A stretch of 64,000 nucleotides of DNA from Axinella damicornis (lineage: Eukaryota; Porifera; Demospongiae; Axinellida; Axinellidae). This document shows positions 33,869 through 46,800 of this stretch, piece by piece. Location of the stretch: positions 8,484,361 to 8,548,360 of the forward strand of contig OZ007518.1 of assembly GCA_963931865.1 (NCBI GenBank). The letters are read 5' to 3'. The notes below the pieces were generated by a model. The model was not told the origin of the DNA and searched no databases. It worked only from the letters and a program-made list of their open reading frames with translations. Both the position numbers and the translations under genes were made by a program. Every line of letters starts with the position of its first letter. Positions within the stretch are counted from its first letter, which is position 1.

Positions 33869-34528
33869 GGTGGAATTGAGTAACTGTTAATTCAAGGCCA
33901 CATGACATCTTAACTAACATCCCCTTCCTCCTTCCCTCCTTCCCAATTGAGCTCCCTCCTTTTCTCCTTCCAACACTCCTCTGTGAATGCATGAAATAGT
34001 ATTGCATAGCAATAGTATTACAGCAGGATACGTACAGTATACCATGTAAGTTATCACTATACATTCCATTCCATTCTATAGCCTTGTTCCGAGTCTCCCT
34101 GAAAGCGATCCGAGCTCTTTATGCAAGTTTATGGAACCATCACAGCATACACAAGAGCTTAATGGCAGCTGGTTAATCTGAATGCATGGAAGGATCGATT
34201 CCAGAGTTCACAGTATTATGAACAGTAGCTTCCTCTGAGTTGTTTAGTTCAGAAATTGCATAGGAATACATTAAACTGCACTCAGGATAGAAATCCCATA
34301 CACCCTAACTATTGTGGTTCAGTGATGGATGCAGTATGTGATGTCCAATTAATTAATGTCTTGCATGTGGATAGTGACAGTAGTACCATCATGTAACTTA
34401 ATGTTTATCGTGGCTGAAAAAAAACACAATTGTAATTTGATGCAAGTGTTGATTTATAACATGATTGTCAACACAATAGTTAACTTAAGTTGCAACATCA
34501 ATTTGACTGTGTGGAGGTTTGTGGCATT

Positions 34529-36052
34529 CTAAAAAGTGTAACCCCAACTAAACTCATCCTCATAACTTAGCCCACGTCTTTCTTGCAACCAGAAGCGGAC
34601 TTCCTGTTCCAGCTCTTCAGTCGGAGTTTCACTTGGCCTTTTCTTGCCTTTGCTTCGTGTTGAAATCCGGCCAACCACTCCAGCATTAGTACTCTCACGA
34701 TCACTCCAGGTAGGGATGTCCACCACGATGACTGCTGCTTGATAGAGAGCATTCAGGCTCTTCCAATCCCTATAGTAGCCAGCAATTTGATCCAGTTGGA
34801 CAGCTGTGCACCAAGTAACAGGTTGGGACCGCTTTGGTCCATCACGAGCTCCAAGTGCCTTCATCTCCACATCCATTGGGTTCTCCATCTCATCATCGGC
34901 CCCACTAAGTTCAGGGTCATAATGGCGAACTGCATCCGAAAACTTTGCCATCAGGTACCAGTGTTTGTATCCCTCTACAATTGGCCTTACTCGGACTTTG
35001 AGGCCCATCGCTTTGGCAGCAGAAAACACCATGTAGTCGGATCCCTTGAGCAAAAGTGGTACGAGGTCTTCCTTGTTCAATTTTGTGTATGCATAGGAGT
35101 GCTGACATTGAAATCCTAAACTGCCCCCATTACGCATGAAGTGTGGGTGTTTCGTAACCTGGTAAAGCAGTCGGCAGAAAGGATTTCCTGTGGGGAAGAA
35201 CGTAGGCCTTTCCTCTGCAGAGTAGAGGTTGTACGTCAGTGTGATGCAATAGCCACTTATCACAGGGAGGAGTTCATGTTCAGTGCCACTGAAGAAGGCT
35301 ACCCATTGGATGATACTATCCTTGAGTTGTGGATCTTTCAACTTGGTAGAATTTGACCAGTTGAACTCCACTTTGTTTCCACAATGATGAGTGATCAGAG
35401 TGCCACCGGTGAACTGGGACGGAAGACAGATTACCAGCTTCCCAAACTTTGTCTCCTTGAGCTCTGTGCATTGGGCAGTGTTGGCACAGGCCTTGAAGCA
35501 GCCTCCGGCAGTGTAGATGTTCAGTCGGTCAATCTCCGCTTGGATGCTTCTGTTTGGCTGTATGAGTGACTCAATTTCATTCAAGATGGTTGTACTGCAG
35601 AGTTGAAAGGATGTGAAAAAGGAATCACTATTGAGTTGGTAGGCACCCTGGCAATCCTGCTCATCAACCCTCCATTCTCTACTCCTCTCACAAATAGTAG
35701 GATTGCTGGCACAAACGAGTTCGGACAAGGCAATCTCACTAGCTCCTGGGAGAGCAATTCGAGTTCCTTGAAAGCTACTTTGTCTTTGGCCGTCATTCTT
35801 GCCCATCACGCTTTGAGTCTGGCGATAGATGATGTCAATAGGATGTGGTATTTCCAGGTTTCCACCACAGCAGAAAGGACTGGATTGGTCATCAGTAGCT
35901 AGCTTTCCAAGGCTCTCCACCAAAGCTACTTCAGTCAGTTCTCGAAGAGACGGAAAGGTGACGTCAGTGGGCTCACGGAAGAAGAACTGTCTAGGGCCCA
36001 AGTTCTTTCTCCAGGTCGCGAATAGTCTGGCACCGAGACTAAGTCCGGCCAT
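34529..36052 (-). CDS. 2-oxoglutarate/Fe(II) oxygenase-like protein (intronless)
   Basis: 507 residues from the Met at 36052. The frame is open further upstream, but the sequence there is repeat-like and MAGLSLGARLFATWRKN is a plausible start, basic and amphipathic and so perhaps mitochondrial. Residues about 205-275 match the prolyl-4-hydroxylase-type fold: KLVICLPSQFTGGTLITHHC, then IQWVAFFSGTEHELLPV and SGYCITLTYNLY. These carry a first metal-ligand region (HHCGNKVEFNW) and a second His in EHE. The expected H-x-D acidic ligand is not obvious, so activity is uncertain. A C-terminal region of about 225 residues follows (LKGSDYMVFSAAKAMGLKVRV). Absence of introns among intron-rich neighbours suggests retroposition or transfer. 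The function is not known. Confidence 0.7.
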   Translation of the reverse strand: MAGLSLGARLFATWRKNLGPRQFFFREPTDVTFPSLRELTEVALVESLGKLATDDQSSPFCCGGNLEIPHPIDIIYRQTQSVMGKNDGQRQSSFQGTRIALPGASEIALSELVCASNPTICERSREWRVDEQDCQGAYQLNSDSFFTSFQLCSTTILNEIESLIQPNRSIQAEIDRLNIYTAGGCFKACANTAQCTELKETKFGKLVICLPSQFTGGTLITHHCGNKVEFNWSNSTKLKDPQLKDSIIQWVAFFSGTEHELLPVISGYCITLTYNLYSAEERPTFFPTGNPFCRLLYQVTKHPHFMRNGGSLGFQCQHSYAYTKLNKEDLVPLLLKGSDYMVFSAAKAMGLKVRVRPIVEGYKHWYLMAKFSDAVRHYDPELSGADDEMENPMDVEMKALGARDGPKRSQPVTWCTAVQLDQIAGYYRDWKSLNALYQAAVIVVDIPTWSDRESTNAGVVGRISTRSKGKKRPSETPTEELEQEVRFWLQERRGLSYEDEFSWGYTF

Positions 36053-36232
36053 GATTGCGATCGAGGAAATGAGGGCTTTTTGCACGAGAGCAGAGAGTAT
36101 AGTATACGGTACCAAATAGCGCTCTAAATTTGCGTCGTGTCCAGACGTCCACGCCCACCGGGGGCGCGCGTGAAGGGCTGGGCTCGAGACTAACCTTTCT
36201 GCTGAAATTATGTGACGCATAATTATAACGAC

Positions 36233-36349
36233 GTGGATATTGGTCCGGCAGGAAGTACATACTTTAGGTATAGGTACCGCATCTAGAACCGGCCCTGGCC
36301 CTAATATACCCTTACCCATTGCCCTACTTTCTGCCGGACCAATATCCAC
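36233..36349. mobile_element. MITE, 117 bp
   Basis: Inverted termini GTGGATATTGGTCCGGCAGG and its complement at 36322-36349. A single half-copy is at about 12345-12385 in SLC26 intron 1. Lies just upstream of the oxygenase gene. Confidence 0.8.
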
Positions 36350-36609
36350 TTCGTAATTGAGTACCTGGTATGCTGAGCCCGTGGGGGCCATCACACATTA
36401 TGTGACATACATGTACAAAAAAAAGTGGTAGTACACCGCGTGAGTATAAAATGAATATGTTGAAAACTGGGTGACTATACATGTAGCTACCACAAGACAC
36501 ATAATAATGAAAACTGTCACATAGCACACATCTACATGTATCATCCGTACACATCACCTCTTTTGTCTTCAAACAACCCAGCTGATAATGAGCCTGTCCT
36601 CAACCGAAT

Positions 36610-36905
36610 TACCGTAACCTCAACTCTTCGTGCCCCAGCCCAGCTACCTCCTTCACCTTTCTGTACCAACTCAGACTACTTTTCCCGCTAGCTACTTCCT
36701 CCACCCATTCCCTTGAGTCGATGCTGTGGACTCTCTTCTTCCATTCCTGTAGTGGCTGAGCCGCTCCATCCTGTGATCTTCCAACTCGTACTTTGTTTAC
36801 ACTCACCCTCCCCTCCAAGCACCTTCATCTTTTCTGTTATCTGCTTGACCAACCTGTTGTCATCAAGCCTCTGTAAACTCCTTTCATACAGCACCTTGTT
36901 CTCTT
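36610..36905 (-). pseudogene. Fragment of a non-LTR retrotransposon ORF (C-terminal)
   Basis: Two overlapping minus-strand frames: LLYERSLQRLDDNRLVKQI-like, then WKKRVHSIDSREWVEE and SSLSWYRKVKEV. They resemble the region after the reverse transcriptase of LINE-type elements, which often reads W-x-K-x-V ... S-x-L-x-x-Y. A frame break lies between them. The remainder of 36906-38227 shows no gene. Confidence 0.45.
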
Positions 36906-38227
36906 CCCTGTGGCAAACAGTGTGGTTAACACGTACATAGGCTGTGTAAACTCCATAGTAATCACAATTTCACACTTAGGAGCCTGCAGCTGCTACTACT
37001 TCACCACTGATGGATACCATATATGGCAGTTGTTATGAACTCTTGATGGTACAAAACTTTGATTTCATTTGGCAAGTATATAAAATTTGTTATCAAATTT
37101 ATGGGTAGTTTCTGTTTGTCCTATATAATTAAAAATGCACTGCCAGAATACCAACAGGTATGTTTGCATTTTATGCAACCCTAAGCAAGCACTGGATGCA
37201 CGAGTAGCAATCTATGCTAATATATGAACATGTAGAATTAATCTTCTATGCTGGTAGGGTGTGGCTATACCTAGCCAAACGATGATTAGGTGTGAAACAT
37301 ATTATAGCAAAACTGCATGGGGTGTCTCATAATACATACCCTGTCTCATAATTCATGTAATTGCCTCGAGCTCACTGACGTATGTGATAAAAATGCAGGT
37401 ACAGAGACAACACTGAAACTTTACCTACATAATTATACCACGGATTATTATACCATATATCACATCCTGTTGATAGCTTGTTGGTTTATAATTGAAATGG
37501 TTATATAATAATAATTATGATTGTGTCTCATAACTAAACTAATTTTTGCATAGGCACATGCGTGCAAACCATCATAGCCTTATTCCCATGCAGTCCATCG
37601 CCCAGCTTTTCGTCAATACGCAAACCACGAAATGGGCATGATCGATCATGACCAATCATGACCATAAGAGTTAACAGCTAGGGACTAACCCAAGCTGGTA
37701 TTATGACCCGGTACCAATTATGGGTTTCAAAGGTTTGCAGACATCGTCACTTCGCCTGAACATTGTCATCTGTCCTCTCATGGTGTAAAACATAATTTTG
37801 GTAATCTGTAAGATTGTGATGAAATCAGCCAGCCATTTTCAGTGAGACTGCATCCAAGTTGGTACGTGCATGATAATCAGTGTGACTTGACATCTCCATA
37901 AGCCATGGGGCTGGGACTATAGACCACTAGAGATCATGCACTGTAGTTGATGGTTGGAGGCATCAATTGTTGGTTTTTGCATCAGCTTTTGCAGCATGAA
38001 TGTTCCATCAGCACATGGAGATCTTACAAAATAGAAATTAATGAGGGATGGGAAGCACAATAATTATACAGACTATATATCCAGATCTTGTGGAGGTGTT
38101 GAGGACAGTGACGCATACTGCGCTATTCATGTAATCTCTGTTGCTGTCAATGCTGCAATGAGAAATTATTATAAAAGAAAAAAAAATTAATGAAAAAAAT
38201 CATAAAAAAATAAAGGGATCATGCATG

Positions 38228-38772
38228 CTACAGTGTCAGATATGTATTATCAATGTTATCGGTGTACTTTCCTCCCGGGCCCACGGCTTTTTGGAAATTC
38301 CTGTGCCGGGTGAACTCATTCATCTGGGAGATAACAAGAAACAGGTCATTCTGATCTGACGGAGGCAACAATAATCACGGAACCCTCATACGCATAGACA
38401 TGACACCATAATGACTCACCACACTGATATAGACATGACACCATAATGACATCATCACACTGATAATGACATGACACCATAATGACATCATCACACTGAT
38501 AATGACATGACACCATAATGACATCATCACACTGATATAGACATGACACGATAATGACATCATCACACTGATAATGACATCATCACACTGATATCACCTT
38601 GTCCCTAAGATCCCCCAGCTGCTGTGACAATGTCCTCACAAGAGCTGTGGTCTCAGCCAGCTGATCGTGGAGGTCCTTCATCTCATTCTGCTCTGGCTCA
38701 GTGTCGTCAGCAGAATGAAGGGACATGCAACGTAGCCGAGGGAACCACTCCAGGTCTGGTGGCTTGCTCTGT

Positions 38773-38819
<47 letters not shown>

Positions 38820-40828
38820 GGAGAGAGAGGGGGGGAAGGGAGGAGAGAGAGAGAGGGCAGAGGGAGGAGAGTGGGGAGAGGGAGGAGAGGGAGGAGAGAG
38901 AGAGGGGAGAGGGAGGAGAGAGGGGAGAGAGGGGAGAGGGGGAGGAGAGAGGGAGGAGAGAGAGGGGAGAGGGAGGGGAGAGGGAGGGAGAAGGAGGAGA
39001 GAGAGGGGAGAGGGAGGAGAGAGAGGGAGGAGAGGGAGGAGAGAGAGGGAGGAGAGAGAGGGAGGAGAGAGAGAGGAGGAGAGAGAGGGGAGAGGAGGAG
39101 AGAGAGGGAGGAGAGAGAGGGGAGAGGGAAAAAATATAATGTGGTGGTGAATCAACTTTTAACAGTGCTGCTAAAGTGATTTTAACCAACGCATATCCCA
39201 GCCCACTTCCTGAGCTTGCGTATAGCCTTATTCCAAGGGCCTGGTATCCACTGTTCGAGCATGCCCGTAATCAAACACGTGTTCAATGGCGGAGGGGTAA
39301 ATGATTGACGATGTGACGTAAGCTTTGCACTTGATCCACCATCAACAAGGTCTGAGGGGATATCACCAGATTCATTGTCTAATTTGCATGTCTCCTTGAC
39401 CAGGTAAAGCCTCGTAGCACAGACTTTCCAAACAACGTTGGTATCTGTATGAATATGTCATAAAATCAGTATGATAGCCTATTACCCAATGACAGCTCTG
39501 GAATAAACCCAATTCAGAATCACGGACAGACAATGCATAATTTGCAGCCTACTCACTGTGATCATCTCGTAGACATAGCTCTCTGGTCCCGTCAAATCTG
39601 TTGTGTCCTTTGTGCTGAGATGTATAATGAAGTAGAGGTAGTGCCACAGGTTGTGCTCCCGGGAGATATGAAAGTCAAATGTGACCTCCTTGTTCTCAAA
39701 TGCGGACCGCTGTAAACCTGGATCCTCGAGGGGAAGGAGNNNNNNNNNNNNNNNNNNNNNNNNNNNNNNNNNNNNNNNNNNNNNNNNNNNNNNNNNNNNN
39801 NNNNNNNNNNNNNNNNNNNNNNNNNNNNNNNNNNNNNNNNNNNNNNNNNNNNNNNNNNNNNNNNNNNNNNNNNNNNNNNNNNNNNNNNNNNNNNNNNNNN
39901 NNNNNNNNNNNNNNNNNNNNNNNNNNNNNNNNNNNNNNNGTTTATACACAGCTAATGCTCACAGTGAAGCCTTAGAAATATGCAACCTAGGCAATAATTG
40001 CTATCAGGAGTTCATGATTACATTGAAAAGGGTTAAGACCCACTGTAGTTTAGTGGTGGAGTAATCCACTAGCCTCATTCTGAGCCATTCCCACCGCACC
40101 GATCCATCCCCGGCATTGTGAACAGCAAACGGTATCGATCGTCTACCTGCCTTGCGAAGGTTCTGACATCCAGCCTTCGGATAAACAGCTAGGATATCGA
40201 GAATTCTTCGTCGGGCACCACCCTCCATGTGCCTATGTTCCAAGCCTCAGAAGTGACAAAAGCTGGGCGCGGAGGCCTGGGAACGAGGCTACCATGTATC
40301 TACCTGATGGCACCATGCGTGACCAGATCTCCCATTGGCCTTCCCTCGCTGTATTTTTGCATGCTGCAAGCAGCCAAATACTGACGGTGGGAATGGTCTG
40401 GAACGAGGCTAATTACTGGTCTGGGAACGAGGCTAATTACTGGTCTGGGAACGAGGCTACCATGTGTCTACCTGATGACACCATGTGTGACCAGATCTCC
40501 CAGGCCTTCCCTCGCTGTATTTGCATATACTGCAAGCAGCCAAATACTGACAGTGGGAATGGTCTGGGAACGAGGCTAATTACTGGTCTGGGAACGAGGC
40601 TAGTAATCCACACAACAAAAGGTGAACAACACTTACAATACACTATCATCACTGCTCAAGTCTTCATCTTCTTCAGATACATGTATGTCCCCCAAGTCTT
40701 CATCTTCTTCAGATGTGTCTCCCAAGGGATGACTGAACGTGTGTGCATGCCTGCACATGTGCATGTATATGTACATGTGCATGCATGTACGTGCATGTGA
40801 GTGTGTGTGTACGTCATAATGGATGTGT

Positions 40829-40875
<47 letters not shown>

Positions 40876-43800
40876 CACATCTGTGTGTGTATGTGTGTGT
40901 CTATGTACGTATGCATGTGTGGTATGTGTTGATGTAGCAAACACACACTCACCTTTCCCAAGGCAGTAGCTATTGACGACAGTGGTATCAGAGATCTGGT
41001 CCCAGAGTCTGGCGTACTCCACCGGGTTGACAGTCTCCTGAGGGTTAATGTCCAGGTGGACACACTGCATGATACGGCAGAACGCTGCTCGGAGGCCAAA
41101 GGGAAGATGAGTGTCCTCCATACACCTGGGAATAAGGTGAAGAGGAAAGGGATGGTGGAAGGAGGGAGATATCGAGAGAGAGAGTGAGAGGGGAGGGAGG
41201 GAGGGAGGGGGGCAGGGAGTCGATCAGAGAGGGTCAGAAAGAACAATAGAAATTGACAGGAAACAGTGTTTAATTAACCCTTTAACTACCGAATTCTTCC
41301 CACCAAGACAACACATTTTCATGCATTCAGCGCACACCACCTTCGTAGGTACTCCTCTCCCACAGCATTCGTTCCTCAGCGGCCAGACTTGGTGGGGCTC
41401 GCACACATGGAGAGACCCCTCTGGCAATATTAATGACCCGGGCCCCCACAAGCCCAGCAATCGGAGGTCAAATGTGGATGTCAGCCGGATTTTCGCCCCA
41501 GCATTTCCCTAAACTTGGGCCAGATCTGACTGATGGCACACCTTACACCACCAATTTGCATGTTTTCTTGAGGCCCTGGGTGGGGGTCTATGAACATCAT
41601 TAAAATAAATAAAATCTGCGGGTCGATGAATCTCATTAAAATCAAAAACCGCCCATGACATGCAAAGGGGGGCGATACCCGTTTAGTGGGGGGTGCACGC
41701 TGAAAACTGACCATCCCTCAAAGTTGTCCCTAGGACCTCTGAAGCCTTTTTGGTCACTTTTTGGACAGACAAGAAGCCCTACAAGTGCATAGGGTCTAAT
41801 TGATGCATTTATGTGTCAATAAAGGGTTAAACCAGAGACTATATATATTCACATTATGCAAGGACAGCTTCCACAGATAGACGAATAGACAGCTAGCTAG
41901 ACCCACCTCAGCACGACATCAATGGGCAGTTGCTCCTTCACTTTGGAAATGGCGAGGTAGTGTCGTCCGAGACACATGTTGGAGAACAGGTCAAGCTGGG
42001 CACGAAGTATTCCAGGTTCTTCTGATCTTGTTCATCACCGTTTAGTGCTCCCTTGGCTAGCTCACATTGTGACTTTGAGCGTTGAGAGCCGTCTTCCGTC
42101 CAGTGTAAGATCACCTCATCCCCTTCCAGACTATATCAGGAGGAAGAGGGAGGGAGGGATTGAGGGAGGGAGGGGGTAGGAGGGAGGGAGGGAGGGAGGG
42201 GAGGGAAGGAGGGAGGTGGAGGGAAGGAGTGAGGGAGGGAGGGGAAGGGGAGGGGGGGGGGGGGGAGGTAGTAAAGAAAGGAGGGAGAGGGCAGTGAGGG
42301 AGGGTGGGGCAGGGCAGTGAGAGAAGGAGGGGGAGGGAGGGAAGGAGTGAGGGAGGGAGATTGTACCAGTATACACTGTAGGTGCATCACCAATCCATGC
42401 TGACATGCGTACATGTATGGATAGACAGGCAGACCTGATCCTCATGAGAAAATCCACATTCTGCTCGTGAAGCACCACATTGCAAACCATCATCTGCACC
42501 TTCTGAACCGCCACTCCACAAGACACGCACAGGTCCCCAATATAGGTCAGGAACCTAGGTGATCAGATCACATGACTGTCCATGACCACTCATTTAGGTC
42601 ACTGATAGATCATGAGACTATCACATGATTCATATAAACAGCTACTGATTGGCACACAAGACATCTCAGTTGATGATGACTATCACAAACATTTTGATAA
42701 CTGCCACTCACTTTTTCTCCTGCTGTTTCTGAGCAAGGAGATGAATGTCTGTATCTCTGGTTCGTGGATGTACTTCTCCAGTAATTTGGTGTTGTTGTTC
42801 ACAAGAACAGCGATTGTGTCCTCAGCAAGAACGCCGTATCCAATTTGGCTCTGCATCATCTGAAGAAACTTGTCTGCAATTTCTTCCTACAAGGGAGCAG
42901 AAAAAGCGAGCTTAAATGTACAACATAATAAAGAAGCCAGCTATTAGTCAACCAACGTGCAACCGACAGTTAGGGCTGGTTGACCAGCCCTGGCAGTTTG
43001 GGTCAACCAGACTGCCAGTTTGGGCCAATCAGACTGCCAATTAGGGACAACCAGAGTGCTGAATAGGGACAACCAGAAGGGCAGTTTGGGTTGACAAGAC
43101 TGTCAGTTAGGGCCAACCAGACCACCAGTTTGGGTCAACCAGACTGGCAGTTAGGGACAACCAGACCGCCAGTTTGGGTCAACCAGACTGCTAGTTTGTG
43201 TCAAAGTTTGAAGTTTCTAGCTTTAATCTAAGGCAAGTTAGAGGGGTTATTGTTGGAGCTATCAAATGAACCGATTTTCACTTCTTAAAGCTACTTAAAA
43301 TTAAAAGTGAATTACTAACACATGTCTAGAGAATCCAACTACATCTGGCCATAAAGCAAGGACCAAGGAACCTTTGTGCCAAGTTTCATCCTTTTCTACC
43401 AAATAATGACATAGAACTGGGATAAAAGTCAATGGTAACCCGCTTGGAATGGCGTTTCCTATCCAACTCCCTGTGCTCTATTATCCATGGTTTGACCATG
43501 CAGACTGTCACTTAGGGTCAGCCAGACTGCCAGTTAGAGTCATCAGACTGCAACTTAGGGTTCACATCACTGCCAGTTAGAGTCGACCAGACTGTCAGTC
43601 AGAGTCGACCAGACTGCCAGTTAGAGTCGACCAGACTGCCAGTTAGAGTCGACCAGACTGGACTGCCCAGCTAGAGCTGACCAGATTGCCAGCTAGAGTC
43701 ATCTGACTGTCACTTAGGGTTCATAGGACTGCCAGTTAGGGTTGACCAGACTGTCACCAGGGTTGACAACGCTGCCAGTTAGTATCAACCAGCTAGGCTG

Positions 43801-46800
43801 CCAGTTCGGGCCAACCAGACTGCCAGTTAGAGTCAAAGATGCATATGATGGATACTTGTGAAAATTAAGTGCATGAGCTTGCCCTACCACTTGCTCTACC
43901 GGGAGTGTGGCAGTAAACTGGACGTATGTACCAGTAATGTGCAATATGCTCACCTGATTCTTCCTGTAGTGCCGCTGAACGAGCTGTATCACACGGTAGC
44001 AAAGCCGAAATAGGTAGAGGATGGCTTCATAGCGCTTGTCAGTCAGGTCACTCATTTGGAAGAGGGGTTTTCCCCCACTACGCTTCAAGGGGATACATAG
44101 CAGGTGGAAGATCTGTAGGGGGTGTATGGGAGGGAGGAGAGGTGTGGGGGGAGGTATGGGGGGAGGAGAGGTGTGTGTGGGGGGGGGGGGGGGGAGGTGT
44201 GGGGGGGGGGGGGGGGAGGGGGGGGGGGGGGGGAGGAGAGGTGTGGGGGAGGTATGAGGGGGAGGAGAGGTGTGGGGGTAGGTGTGGGGGGAGGAGATCG
44301 AGGTGTGTGGGGGAGGTATGGGGGGAGGAGAGGTGTGGGGGGGAGGTGTGGGGGGAGGTGTGGGGGGAGGTGGGGGGGGAGGGGAGGTGTGTGGGAGGTA
44401 TGGGGGGAGGAGAGGTGTGGGGGGAGGTGTGGGGGGGAGGTGTGGGGGGAGGTATGAGGGGGAGGAGAGGTGTGGGGGCCGAAGATTGCTTCTGGCAATA
44501 ATCACAAGGTATAATTTACAGTATCGCCCAACCAGGACAACAGCTAACTGTTTGGAGAGAAACGCAAAGTCATTCATGATAACATAAGTGCTCACCCACC
44601 TCCTTAAGCACATCCTGTTCTCTGATGAGCTTCTGCCTGTCTCTGTCTACAACTCCTCCTCAACAAGAGGGTCTCGTCGCTGTGCTTCTGGGTTCTCCTT
44701 GTGGATCACAAAGAAGACAAGATCCTCAAGAAGCCTAGTGATGTGCCTGGTGGAGATGGAAAGGGGTGGGGGGGGAGGGGAAGGGGGGGGGGAGGAGGAG
44801 GGGGGGGAAGGAGGAGGAGGGGGGGGGAAGGAGGAGGAGGGGGGGGAGGAAGGAGGAGGAGGAGGAGGAGGGCTGGTTTCAGGTCAGTGAGTTGCACTAA
44901 GTAGTTTAGATACCAGTTTGCAGTGCATTACGGGGTTACCATCACTACATGTGGCATGTGTACATACATGTATGCTGTAGCCTCGTTCCCAGTCCCACGC
45001 CCAGCTTTTCGTCGCTTGCAGTACGGTACTAAGCTTTACCGTACTAAGCAGCGACGAAAAGCTGGGCGTGGGACTGGGTACGAGGCTATGTATACTGTTC
45101 GTGATACCGTAATTATAATAAATTTCTTATAGGCCAAGACATGCAGCTACGATAATTAAATTTTCACGACAATAATTTTACAATCCGAAAATTACACGTG
45201 CACAATGTGGCCACGTGTACTCGTACCTGTATGTACATTTAAGGCCGACTTGGCAGTCCATTATTTCACTGATTTTCCCTTCGGCACATAAGCTAGAGGA
45301 TGTACTGCACTACCGCGGGATCTGGCCACGCTAGCTCCTCATTGGCAAAGTAATATAATCGTGACAGTCGGACATGTCGACAGTCGACGATCATCCAGGC
45401 TGTGCTAAGCTACTGTTTGTGACGTCCCGTTCATGCTTGAATTCCTGAGCTGCTGGAAGAAGACTTCCCTTCTGTGCCATCAATATACATGTACATGTAC
45501 ACCCTGGCCTAGCCTCGTTCCCAGGCCCGCTGTCTTGGGCCTGGGAACGAGGCTAACCCTGGCCATGCCATGGCGCTGCAACAGATAGTTAGTTTATATT
45601 ATTTTCGTGGGCCATTCGTATTTTTCTTACGGACGTTTTTTCAACACGAAGATAAATTCTTCTCTTACTGCAGGACACAGTGGGCCGTTTAGTATATATT
45701 TACCACGTGCGCATGCGCAGCAGGGGGTAGAGTGATCGGTTTGTCTGTCAGTCTGTCACAGTCTAAGCGCGGTTGAGCAGTGAAGGCCTTGTTGAAGGCT
45801 TATTTCAGGATAGAAGTGCCAGAATTCAGAAAATACTAGTGTCTACATAACTCACAGACCAGAGATCTACTCGAGAGGCTGAGAAAAGCTGCGTGAAAGT
45901 CGTGCTTCTAATTTATACAACTTGACCAGCACCCAATTTCTAACATTACTGCCACAACTTACGGCATCTCATTCTGCATGCTGACATCGCTGTAAATCAT
46001 GGCCTAGCTAGCTAGCTAGCTCATCGTGCATGCTGTATGAATAATCGGTGGTAGGCCAATAGCTGTCAAGTCAAAGTTGCGCACGGGGTACGTGCTCTGC
46101 TGAGCACCTCTAGTTCATATCGGGTTCATTGCTATAAGGATTAACCCAGAGTGCGGAATTTGAATCCAGTATGCACAGCACCCAGTGCAAACGTCTTATG
46201 AAAAAAAATGTTAAGGGTGGTCTTGTCTACACCCATTGCCACTCACACCGGATGTACCTGCATACCGTATTTCCGCGATCAACGCTGCACTTGATTAGTG
46301 GCCGCCCTCGAATAATAGCCTCACCTCCGGAAGGGATGACAAAATAAACGCTGCCCTTGTTTAGTAGCCGCGGCTAGTATTCGAACGGTCGGCGATCGAT
46401 CGAAGGGCTTTGTCTATGCCTCGAGGACCGTGACTGTTTCGCTGTGAGCGTGAAGAGAGGAGAACTGATTGTTGGTCATATTCCCCAAGAGCTGTCTAAG
46501 CGTTTGGCGTTTTCTGTGGTCGAGGCACGGGGGGCGAGTGACGTGTGACCAGCGAAATCTTTCCTACCGGTTTCCTACCGTTTTGTCGGGACGATTATGA
46601 CAGTACCGCACGGCCCAAGGCCGAAACAAAACTTCTTTGTGCATACACAGTGCTCCAATCCGTTTTCTCGCTTCTTCGTTTATGCTGGGTTTAATATATG
46701 CCACCATCGATCAGTGGCCACCCTCGAATAGTAGCCGCAGTAAATCGCGTGATGAAATAAATAGTAGCTGCGGTGTTTGATTGCGGAAATACGGTATGCA

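Noticed and set aside
36053..36394. Longer N-terminus for the oxygenase gene
   Set aside because: The upstream 114 codons run through the MITE at 36233-36349 and look non-coding; Met at 36052 is preferred.
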